From an uncultured Coriobacteriaceae bacterium (lineage in GTDB: Bacteria; Actinomycetota; Coriobacteriia; Coriobacteriales; QAMH01): a stretch of DNA of 16,186 nt. Under the pieces are notes generated by a model. That model did not search any database and had not been told where the DNA came from. It saw only the letters and a list, made by a program, of their open reading frames with translations. The stretch covers positions 1-16,186 of the forward strand of contig CACZQA010000043.1 in the NCBI GenBank assembly GCA_902783175.1, given 5' to 3'. Made by a program: the position numbers and the translations under genes. This document shows positions 1 through 8,236 of the stretch, in pieces; position 1 is the stretch's first letter; each line of letters starts with the position of its first letter.

Positions 1-102
1 AAGATGCGCGAGGCGACGCTCGACGAGATTGCCGCCGTGCCGGGCATCCCGCGTCAGGTGGCCGAAGACCTCTACGCCGTCATCGTGGATTCGAACGCGT
101 AG
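1..102 (+). CDS. uvrC: UvrC excinuclease subunit, C-terminal end (partial)
   Basis: Only the last 33 codons are present; the 5' part lies outside the window. The residues read as a helix-hairpin-helix unit of the type that closes UvrC: a start ATLDEIAAVPGIPRQVAEDL, with the GIP hairpin turn between two short helices. In UvrC this domain binds DNA at the bubble made by UvrAB during nucleotide excision repair, next to the 5' incision site. The assignment rests on this short motif and on context, since uvrC directly upstream of rapZ-yvcK-whiA is the usual actinobacterial order. Another HhH protein cannot be excluded from 33 residues alone. A 74-base gap separates it from rapZ. Confidence 0.75.
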   Translation, partial: KMREATLDEIAAVPGIPRQVAEDLYAVIVDSNA

Positions 103-138
103 AGCGGCCTCGCGGGCTGCTCTGTCTCACCGAGACGC

Positions 139-144
139 TATACT
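139..144 (+). promoter_or_regulatory. Candidate -10 box upstream of rapZ
   Basis: TATACT lies 32 bases before the ATG at 177 in the uvrC-rapZ gap. No good -35 hexamer is seen 17 bases upstream. A 5-bp dyad (GTCTC/GAGAC, 124-136) lies just upstream of the box. The box sits at the TTG that would give the longest rapZ reading frame (144), which argues against that TTG as the start. Confidence 0.35.
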
Positions 145-162
145 TGGGGCGACACGGCAAGC

Positions 163-169
163 AGAAAGG
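163..169 (+). promoter_or_regulatory. Ribosome binding site that decides the rapZ start
   Basis: AGAAAGG lies 7 bases before the ATG at 177. The alternative TTG at 144 has no such site and overlaps a -10-like box, so 177 is preferred. Confidence 0.5.
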
Positions 170-176
170 TCGCGCT

Positions 177-1097
177 ATGACGCAACAGGAAAGTCTCGAC
201 GAAATCGACCCGACCTCGTTCGGGCCGGACCTCATCATCATCACCGGCATGTCCGGTGCGGGCCGCACCGAGGCCATGCACACGTTTGAGGACATCGGCT
301 ACTTCTGCATCGACAACCTGCCGCCGTCGCTGCTCATGAACCTCGTGAGCCTCGCCGGCCTCAACACGGGCACGCTGCGCAAGCTCGCCGTCGTGTGCGA
401 CCTGCGCGCCAAGGAGTTCTTCCCCGAGCTCACCGCCGAGCTCGCCAAGCTCAAGGAGATGGGCCTGTCGTATACGATGCTGTTCCTCGACTCGAGCGAC
501 GAGGAGCTGCTCAACCGCTTCAAGGCGTCGCGCCGCCGCCATCCGCTGTGCGACAACGGCATGACGATCGTCGCGGGCATCCGCCGCGAGCGCCAGCTGC
601 TGGCAGAGTGCAAGCAGATGGCCGACTACGTTCTCGACACGAGTACCGAGCGCCCGCAGGACATGCGCGAGAAGCTGCGCTCGCTGTTCACCGACCAGTC
701 CGCGCAGGAGGGCCTGGGCGTCTCCGTCTACTCCTTCGGCTTCAAGCACGGCGCCCCCACCGACGCCGACATCGTCATCGACGTGCGCTTCTTGCCCAAC
801 CCGTTCTACGAGCGCGAGCTGCGCGACAAGACGGGCATGGACGAGGCGGTCAAGGACTACGTCCTCGGCAAAGACGAGACCAAGGAGTTCCTCAAGCGCT
901 GGTTTTCGCTGCTCGACTTCGTCATGCCCGGCTACGTGAAGGAGGGCAAGCAGTACCTGTCCATCGCGGTCGGCTGCACGGGCGGCCAGCACCGCAGCGT
1001 CGTGCTGGCAAACGCGACGGGGCAGCACCTGTCGCAGGAGGGCTACCGCGTCACGACCACACACCGCGACCTGGCGCTTGCGGAGGTGCATAAGTAA
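177..1097 (+). CDS. rapZ: RapZ/YvcJ-family nucleotide-binding protein
   Basis: A 306-residue protein of normal family length. The N-terminal P-loop domain has the Walker A segment GMSGAGRT (24-31), followed by the family signature FEDIGYFCIDNLPPSLL. The C-terminal domain carries GCTGGQHRS (266-274) and the HRDLAL segment near the end. In enterobacteria RapZ is an RNA adaptor that controls glucosamine-6-phosphate synthase through small RNAs; in Gram-positives the homologue YvcJ binds and hydrolyses nucleotides and its wider role is less clear. The Walker A lysine is Arg30, a change I recall from other actinobacterial RapZ proteins, so it is probably lineage-typical. The last base of the stop codon is the first base of the yvcK ATG, so the two are translationally coupled. 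Family assignment is firm; the exact role here is not known. Confidence 0.93.
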   Translation: MTQQESLDEIDPTSFGPDLIIITGMSGAGRTEAMHTFEDIGYFCIDNLPPSLLMNLVSLAGLNTGTLRKLAVVCDLRAKEFFPELTAELAKLKEMGLSYTMLFLDSSDEELLNRFKASRRRHPLCDNGMTIVAGIRRERQLLAECKQMADYVLDTSTERPQDMREKLRSLFTDQSAQEGLGVSVYSFGFKHGAPTDADIVIDVRFLPNPFYERELRDKTGMDEAVKDYVLGKDETKEFLKRWFSLLDFVMPGYVKEGKQYLSIAVGCTGGQHRSVVLANATGQHLSQEGYRVTTTHRDLALAEVHK

Positions 1098-2134
1098 TGA
1101 AGCGAACGAAGGCCGTCGTCATCGGCGGGGGCACCGGCGCCCCCGTGTCCATTCGCACGCTGCTCGACATGGGCTGCCAGGTCTCGTCCATCGTCTCGAT
1201 GGTCGACGACGGCGGCTCGACGGGCATCCTGCGCGAGCGGGGCGGCGTCGTGCCGCCCGGCGACATCCGCAAGTGCATCGGGGCGATGTCCGCCAACTAC
1301 GACGGCATCTTCGCCCGCTCGTTCAGGCACCGTTTCTCGTACCTGGACAACCACTCGCTCGGCAACCTCATCATCACCGCGCTCGCGGAAGAGACCGGCT
1401 CGTTTCCCGACGCCATCCGCGTCTGCGAGGACCTGTGCGAGGCGCGCGGCCACGTGTACCCCTCGACGCTGCACGACGTCACCTTGAAGGGCATGACCGA
1501 CGACGGGCGCGAGCTGGAGGGGCAGGCCGTCATCGGCGATTCCGACTGCCACATGCGCTACGTGGCGCTCCAGCCGGCTGACGCCGAGGCGTACCCGCCG
1601 GCGCTCAAGGCGATTCGCGAGGCGAACCTCATCGTCCTGGGGCCGGGGTCGCTGTTCACGTCGATCATCCCCAACTTGCTCGTCCCCGGCGTGGTCGAGG
1701 CCATCACCGAGGCACGCGAGCGCGAGACCGACCCGGCCTACACGGTGTTCGTCTGCTCACTCGCCGACATGCAGGGCGAGACCTGGGGCATGAACTGCTA
1801 CGACTACGTGGACGCCATCTGCCGTCACGGCATGCGCGGCATCCTCGACATCGCGCTCATCCACCGCAACGCGCCGTCGTCGCCCATGGCGACGGGCGTG
1901 TTCCCCGCGCTCACCGACTATTCCGATGCGCGCTACGCGACGCGCGGGCGGCGCCTCAACCAGGTGTCGCACGTCGTGGTGAACGAGGAGCTCGTGGACA
2001 AGGTCAAGAAGCTTGGCGTGCAGCCGATGGTGCGCGACCTCGTCGACGAGCAGCGCCCCACCTGGCACGACCGCGGAAAGCTTGCGCGGGCGCTCCAGGA
2101 GGTGCTCACCGCGTGTCATTCACAGCAGAGGTAA
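1097..2134 (+). CDS. yvcK: YvcK/CofD-family gluconeogenesis factor
   Basis: A 345-residue protein that opens with the nucleotide-binding segment GGGTGAP (10-16), followed by MVDDGGSTG (about 36-43) and PPGDIRKC (53-60), all hallmarks of the YvcK/CofD fold. A later LGNLIITAL stretch also fits. YvcK binds UDP-sugars and is needed for growth on gluconeogenic carbon sources and for normal cell shape in Bacillus and mycobacteria; it is cytoplasmic. The related enzyme CofD makes coenzyme F420, but its genes sit in other contexts, and the rapZ-yvcK-whiA order points to YvcK. The start ATG overlaps the rapZ stop by one base, and the 3' end overlaps whiA by 22 bases. No key motif is missing. Confidence 0.93.
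   Translation: MKRTKAVVIGGGTGAPVSIRTLLDMGCQVSSIVSMVDDGGSTGILRERGGVVPPGDIRKCIGAMSANYDGIFARSFRHRFSYLDNHSLGNLIITALAEETGSFPDAIRVCEDLCEARGHVYPSTLHDVTLKGMTDDGRELEGQAVIGDSDCHMRYVALQPADAEAYPPALKAIREANLIVLGPGSLFTSIIPNLLVPGVVEAITEARERETDPAYTVFVCSLADMQGETWGMNCYDYVDAICRHGMRGILDIALIHRNAPSSPMATGVFPALTDYSDARYATRGRRLNQVSHVVVNEELVDKVKKLGVQPMVRDLVDEQRPTWHDRGKLARALQEVLTACHSQQR
2097..2104 (+). promoter_or_regulatory. Strong ribosome binding site inside yvcK, for whiA
   Basis: AGGAGGTG, a near-perfect anti-SD match, lies 8 bases before the GTG at 2113. It sits inside the end of yvcK, so whiA has its own initiation signal even though the genes overlap. This fixes the GTG as the whiA start. Confidence 0.75.
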
Positions 2135-3033
2135 AAGACGAGCTGTCGCGCGTGGAGCCTACGTGCTCGCTGTGCGACAAGGCCGAGCTCGCGGCGCTCA
2201 TCCGCATCGAGGGCACGCTCAACATCAGCGGCGGCGGCAACACGCGCCTCGAGGTCGCGACCGAGACGGCGAGCGTCGCCAAGACCGTCATCCGCCTGCT
2301 GCACACGGTCTACATGCTCAAGACCGAGTTGACGGTGCGCCGTAGCGTGCTGCACAAGACGCACAACTACCTCATCACGGTGCCGGCGCAAAAGCGCATG
2401 ACGCTCGCGCTGCACGACCTGGGCATCCTCGGCATGCACGGCTTCGAGCCCGGCATCAGCCCCGAGCTCGTCGAGCGCGGCTGCTGCGCGGGCGCGTACC
2501 TGCGCGGCGCGTTTCTTGCGGGCGGCTACATAGCCGACCCGCGCGGCGACTTCCACTTCGAGCTCACGATGAGCTCCGAGCCGCTCGCCAACGACTTCGT
2601 GGAGCTCATGGGAGCGCACGGCATCAAGGCGCGCGTCACACGGCGCCACAACACGTACGCTGTCTACATGAAGGGCGTCGACAACATCATCGCGTTTCTC
2701 GCCTTCGTGGGCGCGCACAACTCCGCGCTCGACATGGAGACCGCGCGCGTCATCAAGTCCGTCCGAAACGACACGAACCGCCGCGTCAACGCAGAGATCG
2801 CCAACCAGCAAAAGACCGCGCACGCCTCCATGCAGCAGATCGCCAAGATCAGGCAGGTCGTGGAAAAGCACGGCATCGAGTCCATCCCGCAGTCGTTGCG
2901 CGAGGTCGCCCTGCTGCGGCTCAAGTACCCCGATGCGAGCATCAAGGAACTCGGCGAGCTGGCAGACCCGCCGCTTTCGAAAAACGCCGTCTACCACCGT
3001 CTGCGCCGCATCAACGCGATGCTCGACGAGTAG
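2113..3033 (+). CDS. whiA: WhiA, DNA-binding protein of the LAGLIDADG-like/HTH family
   Basis: A 306-residue protein with a GTG start. The N-terminus SFTAEVKDELSR is the usual WhiA opening. A degenerate homing-endonuclease-like core is marked by LAGGYIADP (135-143). The RNDTNRRVNAEIAN segment (218-231) marks the linker, and the C-terminal helix-turn-helix lies at about 270-302 (DASIKELGEL ... AVYHRLRRI). In Streptomyces WhiA acts with WhiB to switch on sporulation septation genes; in non-sporulating Gram-positives it affects cell division and chromosome segregation by an unclear route. The organism here is presumably non-sporulating, so the second role is more likely. It lacks the catalytic acidic residues expected of an active nuclease, as the family does. 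It overlaps yvcK and is followed by a 46-base gap to proA. Confidence 0.95.
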   Translation: MSFTAEVKDELSRVEPTCSLCDKAELAALIRIEGTLNISGGGNTRLEVATETASVAKTVIRLLHTVYMLKTELTVRRSVLHKTHNYLITVPAQKRMTLALHDLGILGMHGFEPGISPELVERGCCAGAYLRGAFLAGGYIADPRGDFHFELTMSSEPLANDFVELMGAHGIKARVTRRHNTYAVYMKGVDNIIAFLAFVGAHNSALDMETARVIKSVRNDTNRRVNAEIANQQKTAHASMQQIAKIRQVVEKHGIESIPQSLREVALLRLKYPDASIKELGELADPPLSKNAVYHRLRRINAMLDE

Positions 3034-3036
3034 CGA

Positions 3037-3042
3037 TATAGT
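3037..3042 (+). promoter_or_regulatory. Candidate -10 box upstream of proA
   Basis: TATAGT lies in the 46-base whiA-proA gap, 37 bases before the proA ATG. The flanks (AGCGA before, GGAGC after) resemble those of the box at 10692. The expected -35 position shows no consensus match, so this is tentative. Confidence 0.3.
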
Positions 3043-3079
3043 GGAGCAATACCGACCCCCACACGAAAGCAGGTATCCC

Positions 3080-4339
3080 ATGGGCGAAGCACTCGAAAAG
3101 GCAAGCTTGGCCAAGGCAGCGTCGTATCAGCTCGCGGTGCTGGGCTCCGACGTGCGCAACAAGGCTCTCGCGAACATGGCCGCGCGCCTGGTCGAGCACA
3201 CGGCAGACATCATGGCCGCAAACGACGCGGACATGGAGCAGGCGCGCGCCAAGAACACGCCGCAGGGCCTGCTCGACCGCCTGCTGCTCACGCCGGAGCG
3301 CATCGAGGGCATCGCGCAGGGCATACGCCAGGTAGCCGCCCAGCCCGAGGTGCTGGGCGAGGTCGTCGAGGGGCGCGAGCTCTACAACGGCCTGCAGCTC
3401 CGGAAGGTGCGCGTGCCGCTCGGTGTCGTGGCCATGATCTACGAGGCACGCCCCAACGTCACGGCAGATGCCGCGGCGCTGTGCCTCAAGACGGGCAACG
3501 CCTGCGTCCTGCGCGGCGGCAGCCTCGCGCAGCGCTCGTGCCTGGCCCTATCGGACGTGCTCGCCAAGGCGGCGGTCGAGGCGGGGCTTCCCGAGAACTG
3601 TATCCAGAGCATCGAGAGCACCTCGCATGACGCAACCGACGAGCTCATGTCGCTCACGGGTCTCGTCGACGTGCTCATCCCGCGCGGCGGCGCCGGCCTC
3701 ATCAGGCACTGCGTCGAAAACGCGAAGGTCCCGGTCATCGAGACGGGCACGGGCAACTGCCACATCTACGTGCACGAGGCGGCAAACCGCGACTTCATCG
3801 TGCCGATACTCGTCAATGCCAAGACGCAGCGCGTCGGCGTGTGCAACGCGGCGGAAAGCCTGCTCGTGGACGAGAGCATCGCCGACGAGGTGCTGCCGGC
3901 GGCGCTTTGCGCTCTGGCCGAGCACGGCGTCGTGCTGCACGTCGACGAGCATGCCGGACAGGTTGCCGAGCGCTGCGGCATCGAGACGATTCGCGCGACG
4001 CAAGACGATTGGGGCACGGAGTACCTCGCGCTCGAGATGAGCGTCAAGTGCACAAGCGGGCTCGACGAGGCGATTTCCCACATCAACACGTACGGCACGG
4101 GCCACTCCGAATGCATCATCTCCAACGACGCCGCGGCAATCGACGCCTTCACGCGCGGCGTGGACGCGGCGGTCGTGTACTCCAACGCGTCGACGCGCTT
4201 TTCGGATGGCGGCGAGTTCGGGCTCGGGGCAGAGATCGGCATCAGCACGCAGAAGCTGCACGCGCGCGGCCCCATGGGCGCCCAGGCGCTCACCTCCACG
4301 AAGTACATCGTCAACGGCGCGGGGCAGGTGCGCGGCTAG
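3080..4339 (+). CDS. proA: Glutamate-5-semialdehyde dehydrogenase (gamma-glutamyl phosphate reductase)
   Basis: A 419-residue cytoplasmic enzyme that reduces gamma-glutamyl phosphate to glutamate-5-semialdehyde with NADPH, the second step of proline synthesis. Family segments in order are VPLGVVAMIYEARPNV, KTGNACVLRGGS, LIPRGGAGLI, VIETGTGNCHIYV and the catalytic Cys255 in VGVCNAAES; the end has STRFSDGGEFGLGAEIGIST and the GPMGAQALTSTKYI motif. The ATG at 3080 is preferred because the conserved N-terminus begins there and AAGCAGG lies upstream; the open frame extends back into whiA only by chance. proB (glutamate 5-kinase), a common neighbour, is not in this window. One base separates it from nadD, so the two are likely co-translated. 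Confidence 0.96.
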   Translation: MGEALEKASLAKAASYQLAVLGSDVRNKALANMAARLVEHTADIMAANDADMEQARAKNTPQGLLDRLLLTPERIEGIAQGIRQVAAQPEVLGEVVEGRELYNGLQLRKVRVPLGVVAMIYEARPNVTADAAALCLKTGNACVLRGGSLAQRSCLALSDVLAKAAVEAGLPENCIQSIESTSHDATDELMSLTGLVDVLIPRGGAGLIRHCVENAKVPVIETGTGNCHIYVHEAANRDFIVPILVNAKTQRVGVCNAAESLLVDESIADEVLPAALCALAEHGVVLHVDEHAGQVAERCGIETIRATQDDWGTEYLALEMSVKCTSGLDEAISHINTYGTGHSECIISNDAAAIDAFTRGVDAAVVYSNASTRFSDGGEFGLGAEIGISTQKLHARGPMGAQALTSTKYIVNGAGQVRG

Positions 4340-4340
4340 C

Positions 4341-4943
4341 GTGTCGGACAGACTCGACATCATGGGCGGGACCTTCGACCCCGTCCACAACGCGCACCTC
4401 GAGGTGGCGCGCGCCGTGGCCGACGCGCTCGGCCTCGCGCGGGTGCTGTTCATCCCGACGGGAAACCCGCACTTCAAGCTCGACCAGCACGTGACGCCGG
4501 CTCTGCAGCGCGCGCGCATGGTCGAGCTCGCCATCGCGGACGACCCGCGCTTCGAGCTCGACCTGCGCGAGGTCGAGCGCCCGGGCGTGACCTACACGGT
4601 CGACACCCTGCGCGAGCTCAGATGCGAGTACCCCGATACCGAGCTCTGCTTTATCGTGGGCGCGGATTCTGCGGAGACGCTCGTCCACTGGCGTGGGGCG
4701 GCCGAGGTCGCGCGGCTGTGCACGGTCGTCGTGGCGGCGCGTCCGGGCTGCGATGTCGCGCACGTGAGGGCGGTTCACGAGCAAAGCGGCCTCGGCTTCA
4801 GGCTCGAGTTTGTCGACGTGCCGCAGATCGACATCTCGTCGACGGAGCTGCGCAAGCGTATTTCATGTGGTCAATCGGTAACGGAATTCATCCCCGCCCC
4901 CGTAATCGCATATATTGATGAAACTGGTCTGTACCGGGGCTGA
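4341..4943 (+). CDS. nadD: Nicotinate-nucleotide adenylyltransferase
   Basis: A 200-residue nucleotidyltransferase that joins nicotinate mononucleotide and ATP to form nicotinate adenine dinucleotide, in NAD synthesis. The N-terminal GGTFDPVHNAHL (9-20) holds the HxGH-like ATP site, here with Ala in place of the usual Gly (HNAH). The C-terminal ISSTELRKRI (165-174) is the matching SSTxxR signature. The FIVGADSAETLVHW stretch is typical of NadD. I chose the GTG at 4341 because it is preceded by a GGGGCAGGTG region inside the end of proA and gives the standard short lead before the motif; the ATG at 4362 would remove the first strand. nadD followed by yqeK and rsfS is a widely conserved order. 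Confidence 0.94.
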   Translation: MSDRLDIMGGTFDPVHNAHLEVARAVADALGLARVLFIPTGNPHFKLDQHVTPALQRARMVELAIADDPRFELDLREVERPGVTYTVDTLRELRCEYPDTELCFIVGADSAETLVHWRGAAEVARLCTVVVAARPGCDVAHVRAVHEQSGLGFRLEFVDVPQIDISSTELRKRISCGQSVTEFIPAPVIAYIDETGLYRG

Positions 4944-5007
4944 CGGCGGACGCGGTGCCATGGGGGCGCCCTCGCCGATACGGCCCTCTTGAATCGAGGA
5001 AGTTCGT

Positions 5008-5643
5008 TTGCAGGAAGATACTGAGTTCTATCGGCGCGTGAGCGACGCGGTCGACGCGCGCCTGTCGGGCAAGCGCCTGGCGCATTCCCATTAGGTCTCC
5101 GACTACGCTGTCGAGCTCGCGCGGATCTACGGCGTCAACCAGTTCGACGCCGCCATCGCGGGCCTGCTCCACGACTGGGACAAGCTCATCGTCGACGACG
5201 ACTTTCCCGCGCGCCTCGACGAGCTCGGCATCCCCCGGCCCGACCACATCGAGCTTCTGTACCCGGTGCTCCACTCGTTTACCGGGGCAAAGGCCGTGCG
5301 CCGCGAGTTTCCCGAGCTCACCGACGAGATAGAGAGCGCCATCTGGCACCACACGCTCGGCGGGCTTCACATGAGCGACCTCGACAAGGTCATCTTCATC
5401 GCGGACATGATCGAGCCGCTCCGAAAGACCAAGGGGCGCCCGCTCATCAAGAAGCTGCGCGAGATGGTGGGCACGATGAGCCTCGACGACCTGTACTTCG
5501 AGGCGTACGTGGTGACCATGGACTCGCTTGTCATCCGCAAGCGCTTCATTCACCCGGCCGCCTTCGACATCTGGAACGGCCTCGTGCAGCAGCACACCAG
5601 AAAAGACAAGTCACGCCAGGGCGACCCCAACGTCATCCTGTAG
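5008..5643 (+). pseudogene. yqeK: YqeK-like HD-domain hydrolase, interrupted by an in-frame TAG
   Basis: Reading from the TTG at 5008 (AGGAAG 5 bases upstream) gives 211 codons that match YqeK, an HD-domain Ap4A symmetrical hydrolase, except for a TAG at 5092-5094 (codon 29). The codons before it read KRLAHSH, with the first metal-ligand His26; after it the frame stays open for 182 codons with LLHDWDK (HD at 55-56), IWHHTLGG (113-119) and IADMIEP (from 131). No ATG, GTG or TTG lies in frame between the TAG and the HD motif; the first is GTG 5266 (codon 87), too late for a working site. The gene sits where yqeK belongs, between nadD and rsfS. Possible causes are a recent nonsense mutation, a sequence error, or stop readthrough. 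No recoding signal was seen. Confidence 0.82.
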
Positions 5644-5657
5644 AGAAAGGAACAACT

Positions 5658-6104
5658 TTGACCGAGAACATCTCCCCCAAGGAGCAGGCGCTCATCGCCG
5701 CACGCGCGATCGACGACAAGAAGGGCTCCGACATCGTCATCCAGGAAGTCGGCAAGCTTCTGAACGTGACGGACTACTTCGTCATCTGCACCGCGGCCAA
5801 CAACCGCCGCGCCGATTCGATCTACGAGGAGGTCGAGGAACGCCTGCGCAAGGAGGCGGGCGTCAAGCCCATCAGCGTCGAGGGCGTCGAAGACGGCAAG
5901 TGGATCTTGCTCGACTACGGCCAGATCGTCGTTCACATCTTCCTGCCCGAGCAGCGCGAGTACTACCGCCTCGAGCAGCTGTGGGACGAGGCTCCCACCG
6001 TCGACGTGGCCGCTGCCGGCATCGAGGACCCGGTCTACAGCGAGCGCATCGCCGCGCTGATCGGCCGCAATGCCCAGACGGAATCCGACGGGGAAGAAGC
6101 GTAA
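5658..6104 (+). CDS. rsfS: Ribosomal silencing factor RsfS
   Basis: A 148-residue protein of the RsfS/YbeB/iojap family. The conserved core reads KGSDIVIQEVGKLLNVTDYFVICTA, followed by GVEDGKWILLDYGQIVVHIFLPEQREYYRLEQLW, both diagnostic (segments given here span about residues 22-113). RsfS binds ribosomal protein L14 on the 50S subunit and blocks subunit joining when nutrients are scarce. The start is a TTG with GAAAGGA 6 bases upstream. The C-terminal 35 residues (about 114-148) are acidic and not part of the core. It follows yqeK by 14 bases and precedes murT by 6, so it belongs to the same transcript. Confidence 0.95.
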   Translation: MTENISPKEQALIAARAIDDKKGSDIVIQEVGKLLNVTDYFVICTAANNRRADSIYEEVEERLRKEAGVKPISVEGVEDGKWILLDYGQIVVHIFLPEQREYYRLEQLWDEAPTVDVAAAGIEDPVYSERIAALIGRNAQTESDGEEA

Positions 6105-6110
6105 GGGGCC

Positions 6111-7478
6111 ATGGGTTTTCGCACCGTCTGCGCGTCGATCGTCTGCAAGTCAACGTACCGCCTGCTGCGCCTCATGAAGCGCGGCGGCACCTCGTTGCCG
6201 GGCAAGCTCGCCTTGAAGGTCGACCCCAACTACCTCAACACGCTCGCCAAAGGCGTGCGCACGCTCGTGCTCACGGGCACCAACGGCAAGACCACGTCGA
6301 CGCACATCGTCGCGCAGGCCCTCGAGAACATGGGCGAGCAGGCCTTCTACAACCGCAGCGGAGCGAACCTGATTCAGGGCATCACCACCGAGTTCGCCAT
6401 CCGCTCGAGCATCGGCGGCAAGCCCCGCTACAAGCTGGCCGTCATCGAGTGCGACGAGGGCGCGCTGCGCCGCGTCTGCGCGGCGGTCGACCCCGAGGTG
6501 CTCGTCGTCACGAACGTCTTTCGCGACCAGCTCGACCGCTACGGCGAGGTCACGCATACGCTCGAGAACATCATGGCGGGCGTCAAGAACTCCCCGCATG
6601 CGACGCTGTGCCTGAACGCCGACGACTCCATGGTGGCCTCCATCGCCGACCGGGTCGACAACGACGTCGTGTTCTACGGCGTCGACTGCGAGATCTACCC
6701 CGAACGCGTCGAGGACCTCTCGGATGCGACGCACTGCATCAAGTGCGGCGCCGAGTACCAGTACGACTACGTCACCTACGCGCACCTGGGCGGTTTCAAG
6801 TGCCCGTCGTGCGGCTACCACCGTCCCGCTCCCAAAGTCGCAGTCGAGCGCATCGTCGAGCGCAGGAGCGACGGTTGCACGGTCGAGCTGCGCGTCGACG
6901 ACGACCGCTCCATCGTCGACCTCGACGTTCCCGCGAGCTACGACATCTACAACTGCGCATGCGTGGTGGCGGGTCTCGAGGCGTTCAAGTTCCCGCGCGA
7001 GCAGGCCTTCAAAGCGGTGAGCAAGTTCAAGCACGGCTTTGGCCGCTCCGAGGTGTTCGACATCGACGGCACGCGGGTTCGCCTCATGCTCATGAAGAAT
7101 CCCGCGGGCTGCAACCAGATCATCAACCTCCTGCTCAACGAGCCCGACCAGAACATGGGCATCGTCTGCATCCTCAACGACCAGGAGTGCGATGGCACCG
7201 ACGTCTCGTGGATCTACGACGCGGCGTGGGAGGCTATCTGCGCGCACAAGCACGAGGCGATCTGCAGCGGCGGGCGCGCCGAGGACATGGCGCTGCGCCT
7301 CAAGTACGCTGGCATGCCGAGCGGCGGCATCCGCATCATGAAAGACTACGACGAGCTCATCGGCGAGCTGGGGCGCATGGACCACAACGTCACGGTCGTC
7401 GCCAACTACTCGGCGATGCTCGAGTTCCGCGCGAAGGTCGCGAGTGCGCTCGGCCTCGCGGGGTTCTGGGAGGGGTAG
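6111..7478 (+). CDS. murT: MurT, ligase subunit of lipid II isoglutaminyl synthase
   Basis: A 455-residue Mur-ligase-like protein. The ATP loop GTNGKTT is at 56-62, and the central domain follows (IECDEGALRRV at 112-122, VVTNVFRDQLDRYGE at 132-146). A four-Cys zinc ribbon inserted in the middle has CIKC at 209-212 and CPSC at 231-234. The C-terminal DUF1727 domain carries DGTDVSWIYD (361-370), where the Asp that completes the GatD active site is expected. MurT activates the alpha-carboxylate of D-Glu in the lipid II stem peptide and accepts ammonia from GatD, giving D-isoglutamine. Together they change peptidoglycan crosslinking and lysozyme sensitivity. gatD follows 5 bases later. The ATG at 6111 has only a purine run close by (AAGGGG), so the exact start is less sure. 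Confidence 0.93.
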   Translation: MGFRTVCASIVCKSTYRLLRLMKRGGTSLPGKLALKVDPNYLNTLAKGVRTLVLTGTNGKTTSTHIVAQALENMGEQAFYNRSGANLIQGITTEFAIRSSIGGKPRYKLAVIECDEGALRRVCAAVDPEVLVVTNVFRDQLDRYGEVTHTLENIMAGVKNSPHATLCLNADDSMVASIADRVDNDVVFYGVDCEIYPERVEDLSDATHCIKCGAEYQYDYVTYAHLGGFKCPSCGYHRPAPKVAVERIVERRSDGCTVELRVDDDRSIVDLDVPASYDIYNCACVVAGLEAFKFPREQAFKAVSKFKHGFGRSEVFDIDGTRVRLMLMKNPAGCNQIINLLLNEPDQNMGIVCILNDQECDGTDVSWIYDAAWEAICAHKHEAICSGGRAEDMALRLKYAGMPSGGIRIMKDYDELIGELGRMDHNVTVVANYSAMLEFRAKVASALGLAGFWEG

Positions 7479-7483
7479 AGGCG

Positions 7484-8236
7484 ATGGCAGACAACATGCA
7501 GCTCACGATCGGGCACCTGTATCCCGACCTGCTCAACTTATACGGCGACCGCGGCAACACCATCACGCTGCAGAAGCGCTGCGCATGGCGCGGCATCACG
7601 GCCAGGGTCGTGAGCCTCGGTGCGGGCGAAGACGCCGATTTCGACGACATCGACCTGTTCTTCATGGGCGGTGGCCAGGACTTCGACCAGTACACCCTCA
7701 TGGAAGACCTCGGCATCGGACGTGCGGGCTCGAAGGCATCCCGCCTGACCGCGGCAATCGAGGCGGACGTCCCGGTGCTCGCCATCTGCGGCGGCTACCA
7801 GATCTTGGGCGAGTACTACGTGGGCCATGATGGCCAGCGCGCGGACTTCATCGGCGCGATTCCCGTGTACACCGAGGCGGGCGAGGACCGCATGATCGGC
7901 AACATGGTCTACGAGGCGACCGCCCTCGAGGGCTCGCCCACCGTGGTCGGCTTCGAGAACCATGCCGGCCGCACGCGCCTGCGCGAGGGCGCCGTGCCGC
8001 TTGGCAGGGTGGTGAAGGGCTTCGGCAACAACGGCGAGGACGGCACGGAGGGCATCCGCTACCGCAACGTGCTCGCCACCTACAGCCATGGTCCGCTGCT
8101 GCCCAAGAACCCCGCCGTGGCAGACGAGCTCATCAGGCTCGCGCTGCAGCGCAGGTACCCGGGTGCCGAGCTGCCCGCGCTCGACGATGCGCTCGAGTGG
8201 CGCGCGCACGACGCCATGCTCAAGCGCCTCGTCTAG
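7484..8236 (+). CDS. gatD: GatD, glutamine amidotransferase subunit of lipid II isoglutaminyl synthase
   Basis: A 250-residue class I (triad-type) glutaminase of the CobB/CobQ-like GATase fold. It opens with HLYPDLLNLYGDRGN (11-25), typical of GatD, and has FFMGGGQDFDQ (59-69). The nucleophile is Cys102 in AICGGYQ, and the paired His is H202 in YSHGPLLPKNP. GatD releases ammonia from glutamine and passes it to MurT, so the pair amidates lipid II. A GGGAGG run inside the end of murT lies about 10 bases before the ATG at 7484. The in-frame open sequence upstream of 7484 overlaps murT and is not part of this gene. It is the last gene before a 136-base gap. Confidence 0.94.
   Translation: MADNMQLTIGHLYPDLLNLYGDRGNTITLQKRCAWRGITARVVSLGAGEDADFDDIDLFFMGGGQDFDQYTLMEDLGIGRAGSKASRLTAAIEADVPVLAICGGYQILGEYYVGHDGQRADFIGAIPVYTEAGEDRMIGNMVYEATALEGSPTVVGFENHAGRTRLREGAVPLGRVVKGFGNNGEDGTEGIRYRNVLATYSHGPLLPKNPAVADELIRLALQRRYPGAELPALDDALEWRAHDAMLKRLV

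Noticed and set aside
2116..3114. A 332-codon frame antisense to whiA
   Set aside because: Shadow of whiA; no motifs and no start signal.
5528..7483. A long + strand frame upstream of and in frame with gatD
   Set aside because: It overlaps rsfS and murT in another frame, has Arg/His-rich low-complexity translation, and has no motifs. Only the gatD part from 7484 is real.
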